Below are positions 1 through 6,109 of a stretch of DNA of 6,682 nt, in pieces (positions within the stretch are counted from its first letter, which is position 1; every line of letters begins with the position of its first letter). The stretch is from Verrucomicrobiota bacterium (GTDB lineage: Bacteria > Verrucomicrobiota > Verrucomicrobiia > Methylacidiphilales > Verrucolacustridaceae): assembly GCA_010031845.1 (NCBI GenBank), contig RGYX01000048.1:1-6682 (forward strand). The letters are read 5' to 3'. Made by a program: the position numbers and the translations under genes. The notes below the pieces were generated by a model, which was given only the letters and a program-made list of their open reading frames with translations, made no database searches and was not told the origin of the DNA.

Positions 1-309
1 GTGGCCTATGACTCCTCTGCCATCCCCCTCGCCTCTCCGCTCGCTTATTTCACCGGTTGCGGATTGGGGGTTTTGCAACCCTCCGGGCGGGGTCCGGTTC
101 TGGACCTGCAATCCGTTCCGTCCGGTTGCCGGATTCTGATGGTGGCGGATATCCTCGACCGCGGATCCCAACTTGCCTCCGGGGCGACTCTTTTGCGTCA
201 AAGCAAGGGGGAGCTGGTGGAAATTGTCACCCTTTTGGAAATCGCGGCCTCCAACGGATCAAAGAATCTGGCTCCCATCCCGACCTACTCTGTCTGCACC
301 CTTCGCTGA
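1..309 (+). CDS. APRT-like type I phosphoribosyltransferase, C-terminal fragment with degenerate PRPP loop
   Basis: The 5' end lies outside the window, so the GTG at position 1 is probably an internal valine. The 102 visible residues resemble the second half of adenine phosphoribosyltransferases, which make AMP from adenine and PRPP. Residues 4-27 look like the APRT DSRG...LA...LG stretch. Residues 44-58 (RILMVADILDRGSQL) sit where APRTs have the PRPP-binding VVDDLLATGGT motif. Residues 78-101 (LLEIAASNG...LAPIPTYS) match the family's C-terminal LVEL..L.GREKLAPVP.(F/Y)S pattern well. Two features are atypical: the first acidic residue of the PRPP motif is Ala49 and the TGGT turn reads RGSQ, and the segment before the motif is too short to hold the usual flexible YELEYG loop. 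I infer a divergent, perhaps catalytically inactive paralogue. An orotate or HPRT-type member is possible but the C-terminus favours APRT. It converges on uvrB with a 3-bp gap and no terminator hairpin. Confidence 0.6.
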   Translation: MAYDSSAIPLASPLAYFTGCGLGVLQPSGRGPVLDLQSVPSGCRILMVADILDRGSQLASGATLLRQSKGELVEIVTLLEIAASNGSKNLAPIPTYSVCTLR

Positions 310-312
310 CTG

Positions 313-2247
313 TCATTTCCTCCGGGACGGGGCTTTCTTGCGGTAGCTGACCGGCTTTTTGTCCTTGGGTTCGGAGACAACCTCCAGTCCGTTCGTCTTT
401 TTCCACTCCTCAATCTGGTCCCGTAAAAGCGCCGCTCTTTCATACTCCAGTTTTTCGGCTGCCTCCCACATCTCCTCCTCCAACTGATTCAATACTTCGC
501 GGGCATCCGCCGTGGTCTGTCCCCCCGCCACCTTGTCATGGATCCCTCTGGCCGACCTCACAATGGTCTGAAGGCTTTCCTGAATCCCACGAACCACCGA
601 CCGGGGAACCAGATTATGTTCGCGGTTGTATTCCTGCTGCTTGGCCCTTCTTCTTTCCGTCTCCCGAAGCAGGGCTTGGATCGACTTGGTCATCTTGTCG
701 GCAAAAAGAACCACCTCTCCGTTCAGGTGGCGGGCGGCACGCCCGGCCGTCTGGATGAGGGAGGTTTCGGATCGCAAATACCCCTCCTTGTCAGCATCCA
801 AAATACAAACCAGGGACACCTCGGGGAGATCTAAACCTTCCCGAAGCAGGTTGATTCCGACCAGGATGTCGATTTCGCCCGATCTTAGCTCACGCAGAAT
901 CTCCACCCGCTCGATGGCATCCACCTCGGCATGGAGATATCGCGTCTTCAGACCCGCTTCCTTGAGATACTCGGCCAGGTCTTCCGCCGTTCGACGCGTC
1001 AGGGTTGTCACCAAAACCCGCTCCTGACGGGCCACCCGCTCCCGGCAAAGGGCGATGGTTTCATCCACTTGCCCTTTCAGGGGCAGAACTTTCACGGGGG
1101 GATCGAGAAGCCCGGTGGGTCGAACCACCTGCTCGACCACCTGACCTTTGGCCTTGAGGAGTTCAAAGGGAGCCGGCGTGGCCGAGACATAGATGACCCT
1201 TTGGAGAGACTGTTCAAACTCCTCAAACTTCAAAGGCCGGTTATCCAGAGCCGAGGGCAGCCGAAACCCGTGTTCCACCAAGACGGTCTTTCGGCTTCGA
1301 TCCCCGGCATACATCCCTCCCACCTGAGGAACGGTGGCGTGGCTCTCATCCGTGTTCGGTTTCTCCCCGGGTTTTCGCCCCGTGAGATGACGACTGTAGT
1401 TTTCGATCCCGCTGCATGTCCCCATTTCTTCCATCAGATCGAGGTCATACTCCGTCCTCATCTTCAGGCGCTGGGCTTCCAGCAGTTTCCCGGTCAGCTC
1501 AAACTGGGCGATTCGTTCGGATAGTTCTGTGCGGATGGCGGCTACCGCCTTCTTCATTTTTTCACCCGGGGTCACATAGTGCCGGGCAGGTGTCAGGATC
1601 TCCCGTGCGGGTCGTCCCAACTCCTCCCCGGTCATCGGCTCATACCGGGTCATTCGGTCAATCTGGTTTCCCAACAACTCTACCCGCACCCCTGCATCCT
1701 CGTGGGCCAGCAGGATCTCAATGGCATCTCCCCGAACACGAAACTGGCCCCGCACCGGCGCGATATCGTTGCGTTCATACTGGATCTCCACCAACCGGGC
1801 CAGGAGTTCATCCCGGGATAGGTTCATTCCGGGTTCCAGGGCGAGGATCATCCGCTCGTAATCATCCGGGGAGCCCAACCCGTAAATACAGGAGACACTG
1901 GCCACCACGATCACATCCTTGCGGGTCAGTAGACTGGTGGTCGCGGACAATCTCAGACGTTCGATCTCCTCGTTGATCGAGGAGTCTTTTTCGATGTAGG
2001 TATCGGTTCGCGGAATGTAGGCCTCGGGTTGGTAATAGTCGAAGTAGCTGACGAAATATTCCACGGCGTTATGGGGAAAAAAAGACTTCAGCTCGCTGTA
2101 GAGTTGGGCCGCGAGCGTTTTATTGTGGCTCATCACCAGGGTGGGCAATCCCATCTGCTGGATCACATTGGCTATGGTGAAGGTTTTGCCCGAACCCGTG
2201 ACCCCCAGAAGAACGTTATGCTTTTCCCCCTCCCGCAAACGACGCAC
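313..2247 (-). CDS. uvrB: UvrABC excision nuclease subunit B (UvrB), with abnormal 5' end and internal in-frame deletion
   Basis: UvrB is the helicase-like damage-verification subunit of nucleotide excision repair; it is loaded by UvrA and recruits UvrC. Numbered from the GTG at 2247: Walker A GVTGSGKT (15-22), beta-hairpin region with YFDYYQPEAY (68-77), SGIENYSRHL (279-288), DESH (300-303), RLPSALDNRPLKFEEF (329-344), YVSATP (353-358), RPTGLLDP (376-383), VGINLLREGLDLPEVSL (463-479), LIQTAGRAAR (498-507), and a C-terminal UVR domain (about 584-615) followed by a Lys/Arg-rich tail. The GTG is only the first usable start codon. Homology continues 16 codons upstream to 2295, including the S-Y-x-P-A-G-D-Q-P motif that contacts adenine, but then runs into tRNA sequence and an in-frame TAG at 2307-2305. 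About 13 residues that normally stand between PNT and DESH, the Walker B strand, are absent. Otherwise the frame is uninterrupted and the length near normal (E. coli 673 aa). Identity is certain; function is doubtful. Confidence 0.95.
   Translation of the reverse strand: MRRLREGEKHNVLLGVTGSGKTFTIANVIQQMGLPTLVMSHNKTLAAQLYSELKSFFPHNAVEYFVSYFDYYQPEAYIPRTDTYIEKDSSINEEIERLRLSATTSLLTRKDVIVVASVSCIYGLGSPDDYERMILALEPGMNLSRDELLARLVEIQYERNDIAPVRGQFRVRGDAIEILLAHEDAGVRVELLGNQIDRMTRYEPMTGEELGRPAREILTPARHYVTPGEKMKKAVAAIRTELSERIAQFELTGKLLEAQRLKMRTEYDLDLMEEMGTCSGIENYSRHLTGRKPGEKPNTDESHATVPQVGGMYAGDRSRKTVLVEHGFRLPSALDNRPLKFEEFEQSLQRVIYVSATPAPFELLKAKGQVVEQVVRPTGLLDPPVKVLPLKGQVDETIALCRERVARQERVLVTTLTRRTAEDLAEYLKEAGLKTRYLHAEVDAIERVEILRELRSGEIDILVGINLLREGLDLPEVSLVCILDADKEGYLRSETSLIQTAGRAARHLNGEVVLFADKMTKSIQALLRETERRRAKQQEYNREHNLVPRSVVRGIQESLQTIVRSARGIHDKVAGGQTTADAREVLNQLEEEMWEAAEKLEYERAALLRDQIEEWKKTNGLEVVSEPKDKKPVSYRKKAPSRRK
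1348..1353 (-). other. In-frame deletion junction in uvrB (Walker B strand missing)
   Basis: The codons for Thr299 (1353-1351) and Asp300 (1350-1348) are adjacent, so the protein reads KPNT-DESHATVPQ. In E. coli UvrB the same place reads PPT, then LFDYLPADGLLVV, then DESHVTIPQ. About 13 codons (39 nt) that normally encode a turn and the hydrophobic strand leading into Walker B are therefore absent, and both flanks match the family without a gap. The alignment is from memory of the family; the residue count may be off by one. Confidence 0.85.
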
Positions 2248-2286
2248 CAGAGCCTTAATGGCGGCAGGTTGATCCCCGGCGGGAGC

Positions 2287-2296
2287 GTAACTCGAA
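2287..2296 (-). other. Breakpoint between tRNA-Lys T-loop and uvrB codons
   Basis: TTCGAGT (2296-2290) belongs to both partners: it is the tRNA T-loop, and with the preceding GG and following TAC it encodes (G)-S-S-Y, matching the start of the UvrB S-x-Y-x-P-x-GDQP motif. This short shared sequence is where the two homologies cross over. In the uvrB frame the upstream codons are TAG GTT GTA GGT TCG AGT TAC, with no ATG, GTG or TTG. Confidence 0.8.
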
Positions 2297-2348
2297 CCTA
2301 CAACCTACTCCTTAAAAGGGAGCAGCTCTACCATTGAGCTAACGACCC
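2290..2348 (-). tRNA. tRNA-Lys (anticodon UUU), 3'-truncated, fused to uvrB
   Basis: The minus strand from 2348 folds as a tRNA through canonical position 60. It has a 5' acceptor strand GGGTCGT, then TA, a D-arm GCTC-AATGGTA-GAGC, an anticodon arm GCTCC-CTTTTAA-GGAGT (one G-U pair), a five-base variable region AGGTT, the T-stem 5' strand GTAGG and the T-loop TTCGAGT. The anticodon TTT lies at 2316-2314, giving Lys. After the T-loop the sequence should continue CCTAC then ACGACCC; instead it reads TACGCTCCC, which is uvrB coding sequence. The T-stem and acceptor stem cannot close and there is no CCA-end region. I found no copy of the missing 3' end in the window. As drawn, the gene cannot make a functional tRNA. 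Confidence 0.85.
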
Positions 2349-2395
2349 GTTTCTGTAAGTCACTTTTTGCCAGTACTTTGCATTAAGCGCTACAG

Positions 2396-2407
2396 AATTT
2401 TAAAATT
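2396..2407. repeat. 12-bp perfect AT palindrome in the gap upstream of tRNA-Lys
   Basis: AATTTTAAAATT is its own reverse complement. It lies about 50 bp upstream of the tRNA 5' end, in the AT-richer gap 2349-2508. A looser inverted pair, TTGCATT (2378-2384) and AATGCAA (2425-2431), surrounds it but has a different centre. On the minus strand it includes TAAAAT, a fair -10 candidate, but no good -35 is at the right spacing. It could be an upstream promoter element or chance. Confidence 0.35.
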
Positions 2408-2508
2408 ACCAATGCGGTTGGATAAATGCAATGTGGTTCCGTGGCTTCGCAAAACAAACAATCCATCCAGGGTCGCAATACCACACCGACAGACTGCCCG
2501 GTACGAAA

Positions 2509-3966
2509 TTAAGAACCAGGTGACGATTCCCGGATCGGGGCTGAGATGCGCATGAAGTTGCCGTTGTTGCGGGAGGCCAGGGATCGAAGAAACTTTTCCT
2601 CGGCCGGTTTGGCCAGAAATGCATAGCCGTCCTTTTTGTAGGTCCCGGCGATCGTCTCCTTAAGAAATTCCAGAATATCGTCGTCCCGCCAGTTCCCCAG
2701 ACTGGGTGGGGCCACCGCCTTTCCCTGGGCTTTGGCCTGGGGAGGAGTTGGCGCTGTGGGAGCCTTGGGCGCATCGGGCAAGCCGGGAATTTTCACGGGA
2801 TCAACCACAAAGCCCTGTCCCTCGATGACCTTGCCTTTCCCCTTGGCCCGGTTTTCCGCCTCGCGCCGCGCCTTTTCTGTGATTTTGTCGGCATACTTCT
2901 CTCGGTATTTCTTTGTCTCCTCATTGTAGTCCTGAAACTTTTTCCGGTATTCCTCAATCTCCTTCTCGTATTTCTGTCGGTCCACCGCAGAGATTTCAGA
3001 ATCCGCCGCTTTTTTCCGGTACTCCTCCCGCTCTTTTTCGCTCATCGCCCTCTGGATGACCGGCTTACCGTCCGTCAGGACAAAAATAGTGTCGGCCCTG
3101 CCCTCGAACGCCGCCACCAGTCCCAGATCCATGCGACTGGTTCCGCCCAAGGCCGGAAGTGTCCCGATGGTGGGACGATAGTTGCGCAAAAGGTTTCCCC
3201 GTTGGGTCGTGCTCGCCATGTACCGGGGTAGAAACTTCATGGCGGCCTGCTTGTTTTCCGGGGTGGCCGGAACGGAACTGGGCATAAACAAATCCACCGC
3301 ATCCCCGTAAAAGGCGACGTTGAAGTTGGTCTCGGGAGCCAGACTCTGGATCATCTGTCCCAGCTTATCCTTGAGATTCTTGTACCCCTCGATCCCGCCC
3401 TTGTCCTGCTCCACCATGCTGTCCGAAACATCGACCACAAAGTAGACGTTTGTTCCCTCCCCTTTGACCCCGAAAAAGTTGACCGTTGAGGCCTTGGCCC
3501 CCGCTCGCGCCGATGGTTTGGCCAACATTTTTTCTACGCCGGTGGAGGCACTGGAGTTGGGCGGGGTTAAGGAGGGGGGCGCGGAAGCCATCGGCAATGA
3601 GGAGGTAAGACCGGCGGTGGCTAGGGCGGTATCCTGGTCCAGGGAAGATTCCGCAGGCATGTCCGTAGACGCCGAATCCACGGCCGGCTCCTCCTTCATC
3701 TCCGGAGTTTCTTCGGGCATGGGGGCCTCCATACCCACTTCCTCGGCCGGGACCCCACCTTGGCTGGTAAACGGCATCCGGGGAGTCGCCCCCTTAAATA
3801 GGGTGTAGGTTCCGAAAGCCAAGAGACCCAACACATGAACGGCAACGGCTACGATCAGGCAGATGGCAAAGAGACTCCGGTATTTACCCAAAAAAAGGTA
3901 CTCCCCCGACCTGGCTATTTTCGCGGGCTGTTCAGCAGGCTTTTCAGGAGGTGCTTCCACAGACAT
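2509..3966 (-). CDS. Membrane-anchored von Willebrand factor A (VWA) domain protein with charged insertion
   Basis: A 485-residue protein in clear sections. Residues 1-30 are a cytoplasmic-looking tail. One hydrophobic segment at about 31-56 is probably a single membrane anchor without a signal-peptidase site. A low-complexity Pro/Glu/Ser/Ala linker (about 62-160) follows. The VWA domain starts at about 172 with the MIDAS motif D179-x-S181-x-S183 inside YFVVDVSDSM; the other metal-site residues are Thr276 in GGTSRMD and Asp299 in VLTDG. Right after TDG, a Lys/Glu/Arg/Tyr-rich helical insertion (about 308-378, likely coiled coil) and a Pro/Ala-rich stretch (about 393-421) interrupt the domain. 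The last strand and helix resume at about 426-474 (FLRSLASRNNGNFMRI). VWA domains bind protein ligands through the MIDAS metal; the partner is unknown and no MoxR ATPase or Bat-type neighbour is visible. The ATG at 3966 is the first in frame, with a poorly placed AAGG one base before it. Fold is sure, role unknown. Confidence 0.88.
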   Translation of the reverse strand: MSVEAPPEKPAEQPAKIARSGEYLFLGKYRSLFAICLIVAVAVHVLGLLAFGTYTLFKGATPRMPFTSQGGVPAEEVGMEAPMPEETPEMKEEPAVDSASTDMPAESSLDQDTALATAGLTSSLPMASAPPSLTPPNSSASTGVEKMLAKPSARAGAKASTVNFFGVKGEGTNVYFVVDVSDSMVEQDKGGIEGYKNLKDKLGQMIQSLAPETNFNVAFYGDAVDLFMPSSVPATPENKQAAMKFLPRYMASTTQRGNLLRNYRPTIGTLPALGGTSRMDLGLVAAFEGRADTIFVLTDGKPVIQRAMSEKEREEYRKKAADSEISAVDRQKYEKEIEEYRKKFQDYNEETKKYREKYADKITEKARREAENRAKGKGKVIEGQGFVVDPVKIPGLPDAPKAPTAPTPPQAKAQGKAVAPPSLGNWRDDDILEFLKETIAGTYKKDGYAFLAKPAEEKFLRSLASRNNGNFMRISAPIRESSPGS

Positions 3967-4152
3967 GCCTTAACATAACCCCCTAGCCCCAAGCCTCAAT
4001 CCCGCAGTCTTGTATCGGAGTTTATACCCCTTCAGAGCTTCACCCCTTTTCGCGACAATCCTCCTTTGATGCACAGGGCACCTTCTGCCTTAACAAATGG
4101 ATTGTTTCAAAAATCAAGAACCCTGAATTTAGAGTGGCAGGCAACCCGGATT

Positions 4153-4184
4153 GACCGGATATCCTCCCCAACGAGTATCCGATC
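4153..4184 (-). other. Imperfect inverted repeat at the pilin-like gene's stop codon
   Basis: GACCGGATA (4153-4161) and TATCCGATC (4176-4184) can form a 9-bp stem with one mismatch around a 14-nt loop. It begins at the TGA stop (4185-4183) of the pilin-like gene. No T-run follows on the minus strand, so this is not a standard intrinsic terminator; it may protect the transcript 3' end or be chance. The rest of the gap 3967-4182 holds no gene that I can support. Confidence 0.3.
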
Positions 4185-4893
4185 AGTTTTGACCAGACCA
4201 AAAGACGTTCGTCGCGTTGATGGGGATATCTGATTTTCGGACGAGTTCCACATGACCATCGGCATAGGCCACATTCACGCCACTCGAGGGGTCGTTGGCG
4301 GCTTTGGTAGGGGGATGCGCGGCAGCTGGGGGTTGCTGTGACGGATCAGTGTTTGCCGTGTAGCCATAACCTCCCACCCAACAACCATCCATGACAAGAG
4401 CAAGCTTCGATAAAGAAGAAATTCGGTTTAATTTCATCCCAAAGTTGCTTTGACTTCCGATCGAGGGATCCCTTTCACCTGCGTAATCATTCATCGAGTA
4501 AGTATTCCAGTTGCCGGCACCGGGCTTTCGAACCGAACAAGCACTAGGACAGTACAATATCGTTTTTCCACGATTTTCACTATAGGCAGTAGGGGCTTGG
4601 ATAAGACCAGCCTCACTAAGGAAACTAATCCAAACAGTATTGTTATACAAAATGCTTGGTAAATAACTGTCGTTCTGGTTAGCGAAGGCCAGAAACGCCT
4701 GGGAGAGATTCTTAAGGTTGGAGGTGCAGTTGGCGCGTCGACCAAACTCAGTTGCCTTCTGGATGCCCGGAATGGATAAACCAGCCAAGATCCCGATGAT
4801 CGAGATTACGACCAAGAGCTCTACCAAGGTGAAAGCCCGGGGCGTCCGGATCAGCGTCCGATAAACCCATCCCCTATTTCCGGATGAAGTCAT
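4183..4893 (-). CDS. Prepilin-type N-terminal methylation (pseudopilin-like) protein
   Basis: A 236-residue protein with a class III signal: a basic leader (residues 1-20), then F21-T-L-V-E25 and a hydrophobic helix to about residue 40 (FTLVELLVVISIIGILAGLS). Glu at mature position +5 is the usual assembly residue. Cleavage would fall after Ala20, where most prepilins have Gly. The body has paired cysteines (C115 and C119) and ends with NVAYADGHVELVR (207-219), the DG portion of the C-terminal domain common in PVC-group prepilin-like proteins. The preceding His is about 18 residues from the DG rather than nine. Such proteins occur in large numbers per genome in Verrucomicrobiota and Planctomycetota, often without pilus genes nearby; their job is not settled. 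The ATG touches the rhaT stop (TAGATG), so it is probably translated by coupling; I see no strong ribosome site. The middle of the gene is AT-richer than its neighbours. Confidence 0.85.
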   Translation of the reverse strand: MTSSGNRGWVYRTLIRTPRAFTLVELLVVISIIGILAGLSIPGIQKATEFGRRANCTSNLKNLSQAFLAFANQNDSYLPSILYNNTVWISFLSEAGLIQAPTAYSENRGKTILYCPSACSVRKPGAGNWNTYSMNDYAGERDPSIGSQSNFGMKLNRISSLSKLALVMDGCWVGGYGYTANTDPSQQPPAAAHPPTKAANDPSSGVNVAYADGHVELVRKSDIPINATNVFWSGQN

Positions 4894-6066
4894 CTAGTGA
4901 GGAGTGCCGGCACCTTTCATCCATGTGCCGATTCCAATCACCACGGTGGATAAGATCAACAAAGCCACCCCCGCCCCAATCAACCGGTGGGCTTTTTTGC
5001 TGGCTCCCCGCCACTCATGGAACGTCCACCCCCACATCGTGCTAAAAATGATGATGGAAGCCATATGCAGGGTCCAACTGGCGAAACCAAAGGAACCCAT
5101 CCGACTCTCCCCCATCGTGTAAAAGAAAAACTGAAAATACCACGTGACCCCCGCCAAAGCGCAGAAGAGGTAGTTCCGCAGCATGGGTACCCGAAGATCG
5201 CTGGATGCCGCACCTCTCTGGCCGGTTCCCCCACCATGTTCACTGCCCCCCGCCCCACTTTCGTGAGCATGCTCCGGCCGGCACTCTGAGGCAAAGTACT
5301 GATACCCTGTCCGGTTCCTCAGGTTTAGGAGCAAACACCAGACAAAGTTGGTGGTGAATCCACCCAGAAGAACCACCACAAGTTTCGGTAATCCGGTCCA
5401 GAAACTACCCGTCCCGCAGGCCGCGGAGGCCACCCCAATGGGGGCGGCGGCCGTCAGACCAAAGCTAAAACAGGCACTCAATATTCCACAGAAAGTCGCC
5501 ACCAAAATGCCCTTGCGGAAGTTGAATTCGGCAATGGCCTTCTTTTTTTCCTCCGCCGGCATTTCCCGCTCCTTGGTCAAACCCGCATAGGCCGCCACGG
5601 CGATCCCAAGAAGACACAGGAAAACCCCCAAGAGTGTGACCTGTCCGGGGGACGTGGAGGCGATCTGGGATAACGTTTCCGCCACGGGGATCTCAGGCAG
5701 GAACTGCTTACACAGGGGCGGCATCAGGGTGCCAAAGGCTGCACAATAGCCCAGCGCCACCCCCATCCCGAGGGAAAGCCCTAGATACCGCATGGTCAGA
5801 CCGAAAGTCAGCCCCCCAAAACCCCACAGCAACCCGAAGAAATAGGTCCAACCCAAGGTGCCCAGACTTTGCTGTGCCAGCACCGGCAGCAAATCCTTGG
5901 TCAGGAGAAGGGCAAAAACCCAAGGGGCGATAATCCAGGAAAAAAAACCTCCGGCCAGCCAGTAGGTTTCCCAGGACCATTTCCGCACCCCGCGATAGGG
6001 CACATAAAAGGAAGCGGAAGCCAGACCTCCCATCCAATGCAAAAAGACTCCAAGAAGTGGACCCAT
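4894..6066 (-). CDS. rhaT: L-rhamnose/H+ symporter family protein (RhaT-like)
   Basis: A 390-residue membrane protein that aligns along its length with E. coli RhaT (344 aa), which imports L-rhamnose with a proton. Family-typical stretches are FYVPYRGVRKWSWETYW (20-36), FGLTMRYLGLSLGMGVALG (88-106), VTLLGVFLCLLGI (143-155), EFNFRKGILVA (180-190), WYFQFFFYTMGE (309-320) and SWTLHMA (330-336). About ten membrane helices are visible, near 2-22, 37-56, 70-90, 97-118, 143-162, 184-206, 226-249, 296-317, 329-349 and 360-380. An extra Gly/His/Glu-rich hydrophilic loop (about 259-293) between helices 7 and 8 explains most of the added length. The start at 6066 is supported by homology from the first residues; AGGA lies 12 nt upstream, a weak ribosome site. 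No rhamnose catabolic genes are visible, so the substrate could be rhamnose or a related sugar. Family is secure, substrate likely but unproven. Confidence 0.92.
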   Translation of the reverse strand: MGPLLGVFLHWMGGLASASFYVPYRGVRKWSWETYWLAGGFFSWIIAPWVFALLLTKDLLPVLAQQSLGTLGWTYFFGLLWGFGGLTFGLTMRYLGLSLGMGVALGYCAAFGTLMPPLCKQFLPEIPVAETLSQIASTSPGQVTLLGVFLCLLGIAVAAYAGLTKEREMPAEEKKKAIAEFNFRKGILVATFCGILSACFSFGLTAAAPIGVASAACGTGSFWTGLPKLVVVLLGGFTTNFVWCLLLNLRNRTGYQYFASECRPEHAHESGAGGSEHGGGTGQRGAASSDLRVPMLRNYLFCALAGVTWYFQFFFYTMGESRMGSFGFASWTLHMASIIIFSTMWGWTFHEWRGASKKAHRLIGAGVALLILSTVVIGIGTWMKGAGTPH

Positions 6067-6109
6067 GGTTATTTTAAATCCTGAAAGTGCTCATATTGCG
6101 TCAACCCGG

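Noticed and set aside
310..312. Bidirectional terminator between the APRT-like gene and uvrB
   Set aside because: The genes are only 3 bp apart and I see no GC-rich hairpin with a T-run on either strand around the stops.
931..1976. Two long plus-strand open frames (931-1524 and 1416-1976)
   Set aside because: They lie wholly antisense to uvrB, and their protein sequences are low-complexity Pro/Ser/Arg/His strings with no recognisable domain. They are shadows of uvrB codon bias.
2290..2348. tRNA as an active attachment site of an integrated element
   Set aside because: Integration normally restores the tRNA 3' end and leaves an integrase and a repeated att core. None of these is visible, and the flanking DNA is a housekeeping gene.
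2406..2774. Minus-strand open frame of 122 codons overlapping the end of the VWA gene
   Set aside because: It is in another frame over the conserved VWA C-terminus, is rich in Arg/Pro/Trp, and has no sign of selection.
3464..3808. Plus-strand open frame of 114 codons
   Set aside because: It is antisense to the low-complexity linker of the VWA gene; the composition mirrors that repeat-like region.
4032..4067. Strong Shine-Dalgarno-like AAAGGAGG on the minus strand in the 3967-4182 gap
   Set aside because: The only nearby start is a TTG two bases away that opens an eight-codon frame ending in TGA; no supported gene follows, and the VWA start is about 95 bp away.
6071..6104. Possible promoter before rhaT: TTGACG (6104-6099) with TAAAAT (6076-6071)
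   Set aside because: The -35 match is good, but the spacing is 22 bp and the -10 box lies almost at the ATG, which would give a leaderless transcript. Not supported without mapped starts.
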